A DNA stretch of 53,044 nucleotides from Hymenopellis radicata (Eukaryota; Basidiomycota; Agaricomycetes; Agaricales; Physalacriaceae): positions 1 to 53,044 of the forward strand of contig JADNRX010000370.1 in assembly GCA_015501595.1 (NCBI GenBank). Reading direction: 5' to 3'. Below are positions 45,822 to 53,044 of the stretch, piece after piece. The position numbers and the translations under genes were made by a program. The notes below the pieces were generated by a model, which was not told the origin of the DNA, searched no databases, and saw only the letters and a list, made by a program, of their open reading frames with translations. How positions within the stretch are numbered: the first letter of the stretch is position 1; each line of letters begins with the position of its first letter.

Positions 45822-47842
45822 CCCGAATCGCCGAACAATGACGCATCGTTCGAGAAGGATTCCATCTAATTTTGATCACAGGACTCTGGATAACGAGAGA
45901 ATTTGCGAGGGCCATTCAGCTTGGGATGCGGGGATCCGAGTCGCAAGCGTCCAGGTAACTGCGCTCACACGACCTCGCGGGGCCTAATGCTCGCGATCTT
46001 GTACTGAGAATTGGCGTGCTGTGGTGTGGAGAATTGATTGAAGGGTTTGATTCATGGGATTGATTGACGTGCTGTTCTACGTATCACTGCAATGGTCCCA
46101 CTCCACCTGCGACATCCTTGACCCAGGGACAAGGCCTGGACTCGACCGTTGAGTGAGTATACGTATAGCTTTGATTTTTTGATAGTCCCATGGGAGTTCC
46201 ACAGGCTGTCGCAATATAACTGAAGGCCGGGCGCGAGAAACCCGTTGGGATACTTTTGATATCCGCCTGTAAGTACGACATTCTTCCGATTTTTCTGGGA
46301 TACGCTAGGCAGCTGAAGAAGTCCCAGTGTTTGGGCGTGGTTCCGGTGCTTTAAGCCGGGAAAACAACATCAGGCTGACGCTACGAACGTGCATGTTTCT
46401 CGTTAGGCGCAGAGGTACTTGGGATTTCGAGTGACCCAATGTTCAAGAAGGTTGAACTTGGCGAACAGGGTATAGTAACACGGTTTCTCATTTGCTCGCC
46501 TAAAAGGCTTGCTGATTCAATGAAGAGTAAGTTGTAAACAAATTGAATAATCAGCAGACCAAGCATACACGGTTGTTTTCGGCGATGCCAGGAATCGCTT
46601 GGACATCCCTGTCGCGTCGAGATGGCGCTCAAGTCATGGTAAACGATCGAAGTCTAGACCCAATTCGTGCTAGCCTAAAGTGGAAACCGCGCCTTTCTTC
46701 CCCCAACCATCACCTTTTTGTCTGCGATTCACGTACCCTCCCCGCCAACTAAGGAGCATCCTCAAGCTTGCGGACGATATCATGCGAATGTTATTGCGCG
46801 TACGACCTGCGCTCGAATCCCGGTCTACCGTTACTACTAGGACTACTTGGAAATCGATTGTTTCTGGCCAGCGGCACGGAGCTATCGAGGACGTTAGTGA
46901 GAAGGTCGAGAGCAAGGCACGGCTCAAGACATTTTTGGCCTGACGGGGTCCTGGGACTGAAGGAGCTTGGGGTGCGTAATCTCACCGGGACTACGCTTTC
47001 GACTGATTCCCCTGCGGTCTAGATATCTTGCGTGGAAGCAGAGCTGTATTCCAGATTACGGCCATTTCGTCTTCTGCTAGACGGTATCTATATAGATGTG
47101 TCATTATTATGTCGACTGACCTGCTTTTTCGATGCTGTTGTAAGTACACAATGCATGCTTATAACAGAATGTGAATCTACGCATTACGCTCCCCCTTTTC
47201 TCGCTCGGGAAAGGAACATTTCAACACTCCGACTGCTGGCATGTCCACCACTCCAGGATTTGGGAATCCACCGGTCAGGCATGGTTCTATTCATATCCTT
47301 GTTCTCGCCTCTCGTCCCTCAATATCCTGATTGACATGGGACAAAGTGACGTTCACGGAGGAGCAACAATCGTCAGCGAACGAATTCATGCACGGAGAAT
47401 CATGCCCGCCATTGCCAGAAGTAAATGCGGTCCTTTTGGGAAGTGCGTTTTGTCTTGACGAGCATAACTAGATTCCTAACAGCGATACTGTAATAATCGT
47501 CCATACGCCAACGTCTGGTGACCACGTACCGGAGTTGTATGTGGCCATTCGACAAATTCCTTCTCCACACCCCGCGCCCCAGATTTCTGAGCCAGCCCAA
47601 TGAAGGGGTACATTGTCGCGTCCACCGCTATCTCTGGAGAGCCACGGGCGAGGCTCTTGGGAATTGATCGCGGCCAATCCGATGTCGATGCACGTTTTCC
47701 CTCCCGCAAGTGTCCCCCATTTGCATCCGTTGCGATCCCGTGGCCTTCCCCGGAACACGCACTCTGGGGAGGAACAATATAGGGTAGCCATGTAACCGCC
47801 TCTTTCATCATCATGACCAGGCTTAAAACCGGCCCTGTGTGG
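45822..47842. other. Unit A upstream sequence, no gene assigned
   Basis: About 2 kb, repeated at 49032-51060. Several frames stay open in both copies: minus 46084-46281 (MSYLQADIKSIPTGFSRPAF), plus about 46680-46943 (GAIEDVSEKVESKARLKTFL) and minus 47476-48001. Since the copies are nearly identical, conservation proves little. No family is recognised; they may be relics. Confidence 0.3.
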
Positions 47843-47848
47843 TATAAA
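47843..47848 (+). promoter_or_regulatory. TATA box of the lactonase copy A
   Basis: TATAAA lies 29 bp upstream of the ATG used for the signal peptide. The same context (GTGTGGTATAAAGCGCGAT) occurs in unit B. Confidence 0.45.
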
Positions 47849-47871
47849 GCGCGATGCATGGCTTCCACCAG

Positions 47872-48817
47872 ATGTCGCCTCTTTCTCTGACTCTGATGTC
47901 TTTGACAGTAGCTGTCCTCTCCCTTGTGGCTGGTGTGGTTTCGCAAGATGTGTCTCTCCCAGCTCAGTCCGTGGTACGTTGTAAACAATTCCATGAATCA
48001 AAGTCGGTTAATAAGGCATATTTCCAGTACATTCAGCCTTCATCCTTTGCTGTCCTAGGCTCCTCATACGACTGGCGCGTGAACTCTTCGATGACGTTCG
48101 ACCCATCAGATTCCTCAGCGCCTATATTCCAAATCTTTGATCCCGACTTCCTCAATATCCTTGGAAGCGAGCCCTCGTTACGAGTGATTGCGAGTAACCC
48201 TGACTTTGCGTTCGCCCACGAAGCGCCAGTATGGGTCCCAGACTCAGACGAGGTGTTCTTCACGAGCAACGCTGCAGGGCACTTGGGACATAGCGGACTC
48301 GACCAAAACAACCAAATGGGCAAGATTTCTCTTCAGGAAGTTGCGGCAGCGATTCGTAATGGGACGGGGTCTATCAATGTCACAGTTACTTCTGTAAGCG
48401 TCGCGTTCTCTGTCATGATCCTGGTATATTCATCTCCAGCAGTTGGAATTGGACGACGCGGTCCAGATGACAAACGGCGGCACAGGCCCGTACAAGGGCA
48501 ACCTCCTCATCATGAACCAAGGCCGGGGAGAGCTCCCTGCGAACATGGTCGCCATCAACCCGTACCCGCCGTACAATGTCACCGTCCTGCTCGACAACTT
48601 CTTTGGTCGCCAGTTCAACTCTCTGAACGACGTCAAGGTGCATCCTAGTGGCGAAATCTTCTTTACAGATTCATCTCTTCATCGTGGACCTTTCATTTTA
48701 TACACCAAGGCTCTCAAGCCTAACCCTGCTCCCGTTCCTCGCGGTAAATCTCTACTGCCTTGCTTTTCGGACCGCCTGTCAAGTCCGAGTCGTATGCGGG
48801 CCGATAACTCAAACTAG
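47872..48817 (+). pseudogene. SMP-30/gluconolactonase-like protein, 3'-truncated copy
   Basis: The 5' half of the intact gene at 51090-52564. It has the same signal peptide (MSPLSLTLMSLTVAVLSLVA), the same first two introns, and exons with EAPVWVPDSDEVFFTSNAAG and NSLNDVKVHPSGEIFFTD. At about 48665 exon 3 runs into sequence from the start of the duplication unit, so the beta-propeller ends with a foreign tail (SSLHRGPFILYTKALKPNP and on) until a stop at 48817. An in-frame ATG at 47854 would add MHGFHQ. It lacks the second half of the propeller, so it is very unlikely to fold as an enzyme. Confidence 0.85.
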
Positions 48818-49031
48818 AAACCGTACCTCGCTGCACCACCCAGCGTGTAGACGAGCGCTAGCAGTCATCGCAGCACTCTAACAATCACATCCGGGTGCAA
48901 TGGCTGTGGCTGGGCTGTGGCGGAGATAACCAGTTGATATTTTGCCTCATCACATCGATGTTTCGGCAAACAGACACCCGCGAAGCATTGCTCTCTCCGT
49001 TTTCGCCGCCTGCCAAACGCCCGGGGGACGT

Positions 49032-51060
49032 CCCGAATCGCCGAACAATGACGCATCGTTCGAGAAGGATTCCATCTAATTTTGATCACAGGACTCTGGA
49101 TAACGATAGAATTTGCGATGGCCATTCAGCTTGGGATGCGGGGATCCGAGTCGCAAGCGTCCAGGTAACTGCGCTCACACGACCTCGCGGGGCCTAATGC
49201 TCGCGATCTTGTACTGAGAATTGGCGTGCTGTGGTGTGGAGAATTGATTGAAGGGTTTGATTCATGGGATTGATTGACGTGCTGTTCTACGTATCACTGC
49301 AATGGTCCCACTCCACCTGCGACATCCTTGACCCAGGGACAAGGCCTGGACTCGACCGTTGAGTGAGTATACGTATAGCTTTGATTTCTTGATAGTCCCA
49401 TGGGAGTTCCACAGGCTGTCGCAATATAACTGAAGGCCGGGCGCGAGAAACCCGTTGGGATACTTTTGATATCCGCCTGTAAGTACGACATTCTTCCGAT
49501 TTTTTCTGGGATACGCTAGGCAGCTGAAGAAGTCCCAGTGTTTGGGCGTGGTTCCGGTGCTTTAAGCCGGGAAAACAACATCAGGCTGACGCTACGAACG
49601 TGCATGTTTCTCGTTAGGCGCAGAAGTACTTGGGATTTCGAGTGACCCAATGTTCAAGGTTGAACTTGGCGGACAGGGTATAGTAACGCGGTTTCTCATT
49701 TGCTCGCCTAAAAGGCATTGAAGAGTAAGTTATACACAAATTGAATAGTCACCAGACCAACCATATACGGTTGTTTTCGGCGATGCCAGGAATCGCTTGG
49801 ACATCCCTGTCGCGTCGAGATGGCGCTCAAGTCATGGTAAACGATCGAAGTCTAGACCGGCCCAATTCGTGCTAGCCTAAAGTGGAAACCGCGCCTTTCT
49901 TCCCCCAACCATCACCCTTTTGTCCACTATTCACGTACCCTGCCCGCCAACTTTGGGAGCATCCTCAAGCTTGCAGACGATATCATCCGAATGTTATTGC
50001 GCGTATGACCTGCGCTGGAATCTGGTCTATCGTTGTGACTACTAGGACTACTTGGAAATCGATTGTTTCCAGTGGCCAGCCGCACGGAGCTATCGAGGAC
50101 GTCAGTGAGAAGGTCGAGAGCAAGGCACGGCTCAAGACATTTTTGGCCTGACGGGGTCCTGGGACTGAAGGAGCTTGGGGTGCGTAATCTCACCGGGACT
50201 ACGCTTTCGACTGATTCCCCTGTGGTCTAGATATCTTGCGTGGAAGCAGAGCTATATTCCAGATTACGGCCATTTCGTCTTCTGCTAGACGGTATCTATA
50301 TAGATGTGTCATTATTATGTCGACTGACCTGCTTTTTCGATGCTACTACTAGCCTGTTTCAAGTATACAGTGCATGCTTATAACAGAATGTGAATCTTCG
50401 CATTATGCTCCCCCTTCTCTCGCTCGGGAAAGGAACATTTCAACACTCCGACTGCTGGCATGTCCGCCACTCCAGGATTTGGGAATCCACCGGTCAGGCA
50501 TGGTTCTATTCATATCCTTGTTCTCGCCTCTCGCCCCTCGATATCCTGATTGACATGGGACAAAATGACGTTCACGGAGGAGGAACAATCGTCAGCGAAC
50601 GAATTAATGCACGGAGAATCGTGCCCGCCATTGCCAGAAGTAAATGCGGTCCTTTTGCGGAGTGCGTTTTGTCTTGACGAGCATAACTAGATTCCTAACA
50701 GCGATACTGTAATAATCGTCCATACGCCAACGTCTGGTGACCACGTACCGGAATTGTATGTGGCCGTTCGACAAATTTCTTCTCCACACCCCGCGCCCCA
50801 GATTTCTGAGCCAGCCCAGTGAAGGGGTACATTGTCGCGTCCACCGCTATCTCTGGAGAGCCACGGGCGAGGCTCTTCAAAATTCCTCGTGGCCAATCCG
50901 GAGTCGATGCACGTTTTCCCTTCGCAAGTATCCCCCATTTGCATCCGTTGCGATCCCGTGGCCTTCCCCGGAACACGCACTCTGGGGAGGAACAATATAG
51001 GGTAGCCATGTAACCGCCTCTTTCATCATCATGACCAGGCTTAAAACCGGCCCTGTGTGG
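49032..51060. other. Unit B upstream sequence, no gene assigned
   Basis: Counterpart of 45822-47842. It should contain the promoter of the intact lactonase gene. No independent gene is supported. Confidence 0.3.
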
Positions 51061-51066
51061 TATAAA
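51061..51066 (+). promoter_or_regulatory. TATA box of the intact lactonase gene
   Basis: TATAAA, 29 bp upstream of the ATG at 51090. In this copy an out-of-frame upstream ATG (51076-51108, MASTICRLFL then stop) overlaps the main start. Confidence 0.45.
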
Positions 51067-51089
51067 GCGCGATCCATGGCTTCCACCAT

Positions 51090-52564
51090 ATGTCGCCTCT
51101 TTCTCTGACTCTGATGTCTTTGACAGTAGCTGTCCTCTCCCTTGTGGCTGGTGTGGTTTCGCAAGATGTGTCTCTCCCAGCTCAGTCCGTGGTACGTTGT
51201 AAACAATTTCATGAATCAAAGTCGGTTAATAAGGCATATTTCCAGTACATTCAGCCTTCATCCTTTGCTGTCCTAGGCTCCTCGTACGACTGGCGCGTGA
51301 ACTCTTCGATGATGTTCGACCCATCAAATTCCTCAGCACCTATATTCCAAATCTTTGACCCCGACTTCCTCAATATCCTTGGAAGCGAGCCCTCGTTACG
51401 AGTAATCGCGAGTAACCCTGACTTTGCGTTTGCCCACGAAGCACCGGTATGGGTCCCAGACTCGGACGAGGTGTTCTTCACGAGCAACGCTGCAGGGCAC
51501 TTGGGACATAGCGGACTCGACCAAAATAACCAAATGGGCAAGATTTCGCTTCAGGAAGTTGCGGCAGCGATTCGTAATGGGACGGGGTCTATCAATGTCA
51601 CAGTTACTTCTGTAAGCTTCGCGTTCTCTGTCGTGATCCTCGTGTATTCATCTCCAGCAGTTGGAATTGGACGACGCAGTGCAGATGACAAACGGCGGCA
51701 CAGGCCCGTACAAGGGCAACCTCCTCATCATGAACCAAGGCCGGGGAGAGCTGCCTGCGAACATGGTCGCCATCAACCCGTACCCGCCGTACAACGTCAC
51801 CGTCCTGCTCGACAACTTCTTTGGCCGTCAGTTCAACTCTCTGAACGACGTCAAGGTGCATCCGAGTGGCGAAATCTTCTTTACCGACGTTGCGTGAGTA
51901 GTACCTCCAGTGCATGCACTCCAATATCTGACAAGGGGTTTATAGCTATGGATTCTATCAGTACTTCAAACCTGAGCCGCTACTCCCGAACCAGGTCTAT
52001 CGCTTCAACCCAGATACCGGATTAGTGCGCGTTGCGGCCGATGGCGTGATGAAGCCAAACGGAATAGCCTTCAACGCCGACTATTCAACTGTTTATATGT
52101 TTGTCACTTTCCCCCAGAGTCTTGGGATATAACACTCACGTTCTGTAGTGCGGACACTGGCGTCTTAGGAGGACTGTTCCCCAACAATTATACGTATCCT
52201 GCTACCATGTAAGCAGTCAAGGCCCCTCAAGTCCGACTCTTCCTAACATATTCCCTCTAGTTACGCCTATGACGTGCAACCCAACACACTCGCCATAACT
52301 AACCGCCGTGTATTCGCCTATGTTGACACCGGTGCTGCGGACGGCGTTGCCGTAGACACTCAAGGCAACGTATGGGGTGGTTGTGGAGACGGCGTTCAAG
52401 TATGGAACTCCGAGGGCAAGTTATTGGGCAAATTCTATCTTGGGAAAGGATCCTCGAATTTCGCTTTCGCAGGTCAAGGGCGTGTAGTGCTCCTCAGTGA
52501 AACAGAGATTTACTACGCCCAAGTTGACACGAGTGTGGAGGGTATGGATTTGGTTCATACTTGA
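51090..52564 (+). CDS. Secreted SMP-30/gluconolactonase-like (lactonase) protein
   Basis: Predicted calcium-dependent lactonase or phosphotriesterase of the SMP-30/gluconolactonase/LRE beta-propeller family; substrate unknown. Exons 51090-51191, 51246-51611, 51661-51893, 51946-52098, 52149-52208 and 52261-52564 total 1,218 nt (405 aa) in one frame. Signal peptide MSPLSLTLMSLTVAVLSLVA ends near VSQ. Propeller motifs are EAPVWVPDSDEVFFTSN, SLNDVKVHPSGEIFFTD (N-D metal ligands), KPNGIAFNADYSTVYIADTG and ADGVAVDTQGNVWGGCGDGV with QVWNSEGKLLGKF. Several N-x-T/S sites support secretion. Exons 1-3 lie in duplication unit B and the 3' half is unique, so this is the complete copy. Confidence 0.9.
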
Positions 52565-52620
52565 CCGAATGTTATACAGATACATTTGCGTTTTGTATTG
52601 CAATCACGACGTTATAGCTC

Positions 52621-53044
52621 CTAGTTTGCGGTTGGATAGTCCGTGTAACCCTTCCTTTGCGCATCCATGTCACCTCCGGTACCGTACAACGTGGCGAAGT
52701 TCACCTTGCCATTTAACGACTTGCCTAGCTCCAATCGTCGCGCGAAATCCGGATTAGCTATCCACGGAACGCCGAAGAATACACCATCCACCTGTCCTTG
52801 ATCTATGGCTTTGGCGGCTTCTGGACCATTATAGTTCGCGTTGGCGAATGTTGCCGATTGCTTGATGAGGTGAGCATAGGTGGCAAGAACGTCGTGTTTC
52901 GTAGCACGTTGTTTACCTAGCAGAGTGAAAGACGAACTTTGCCAGAAAAGAGAAGGACCTACCATCGATGACAGGATCAAAGGTCTTGCTGTATCTGAAC
53001 CAAGCATATGTATGCAAGCTTCATTTTATCAGCTTCTGTGATGA
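52621..53044 (-). CDS. Old Yellow Enzyme C-terminal part, gene continues past window
   Basis: FMN-dependent NAD(P)H:enone oxidoreductase (OYE/NADH:flavin oxidoreductase family). The visible exon ends DAQRKGYTDYPTAN. It contains ATKHDVLATYAHLI, EAAKAIDQGQVDGVFFGVPW and IANPDFARRLELGKSL, the C-terminal FMN-phosphate region and standard tail. A 46-nt intron (about 52918-52963) separates it from SKTFDPVIDG at the edge. Frame is intact, so this looks like the functional relative of the pseudogene at 38412. The start lies outside the window. It converges on the lactonase gene, with about 56 bp between stop codons. Confidence 0.9.

Larger units (their letters stand above)
44872..48665. repeat. Tandem segmental duplication, unit A
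   Basis: About 3.79 kb. It begins at CAGACTCATCTCTTCATCGTGG and runs to the middle of lactonase exon 3. Unit B (48666-51884) repeats it head-to-tail with high similarity (a few percent substitutions by eye). Unit A carries an extra 587-bp insertion. The junction between units is at about 48665, inside a coding exon. Confidence 0.92.
48666..51884. repeat. Tandem segmental duplication, unit B
   Basis: About 3.22 kb, in the same orientation as unit A. It lacks the 587-bp insertion and has small indels of its own (for example an extra GGCTGTGGCTGGGCTGTGGC-type stretch near 48905). It ends inside exon 3 of the intact lactonase gene. Confidence 0.92.

Noticed and set aside
46084..46281. 65-codon minus-strand ORF (MSYLQADIKSIP) that is intact in both duplication units
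   Set aside because: The units are too recent for conservation to imply selection, and the peptide has no recognised family.
46780..46840. Possible second tRNA suggested by GCTCGAATCCCGG
   Set aside because: Only a partial B-box match; no acceptor, D or anticodon stems can be formed around it.

Overview
The window is nuclear DNA of a filamentous basidiomycete, most likely an Agaricomycete. Genes are cut by many short GT-AG introns (about 45-60 nt, CTAA-type branch sites). The families also fit: a fungal-specific FunK1 kinase, F-box/LRR-type proteins, MYND proteins, a membrane LysM protein of the type starting MGRWTQYDED, and a short CSTF2-like protein. I see no bacterial operon, virus or CRISPR array.

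Layout. The left third (0.6-18.3 kb) is mostly housekeeping: an F-box protein, the Nup42/Amo1-type CCCH nucleoporin, ribosomal protein eL28, a DUF2235 hydrolase, a leucyl aminopeptidase (M17), a Gcn4-like bZIP factor, a CSTF2 hinge/C-terminal protein and a secreted protein of unknown function. From 19.5 to 38 kb the region is accessory: a 1.5 kb non-coding TIR element, a hypothetical protein, a FunK1 kinase bracketed by direct repeats of a MYND gene tail, two MYND genes plus two MYND relics, ubiquitin-eL40, a LysM membrane protein, and a head-to-head pair of kinase-like genes. From 38 to 53 kb there is an Old Yellow Enzyme (OYE) pseudogene, a second F-box gene, an intron-containing tRNA-Asp, a 3.2-3.8 kb tandem duplication carrying an SMP-30-like lactonase (first copy truncated, second complete), and the 3' end of an apparently functional OYE gene running off the window.

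The most interesting non-genic signals are (i) two short elements sharing AGGACCC termini, exact 8-bp target duplications and internal TTTGTCCGCATTTT-type repeats, (ii) a 587-bp insertion present in only one arm of the tandem duplication, with its empty site preserved in the other arm, and (iii) repeated one-base frame breaks in several genes, mostly mended by adding one base to a homopolymer, which points to assembly or base-calling error rather than gene death.

I worked by eye. Exon boundaries are inferred from reading frame and splice consensus. Family names rest on recognised motifs, not database searches.
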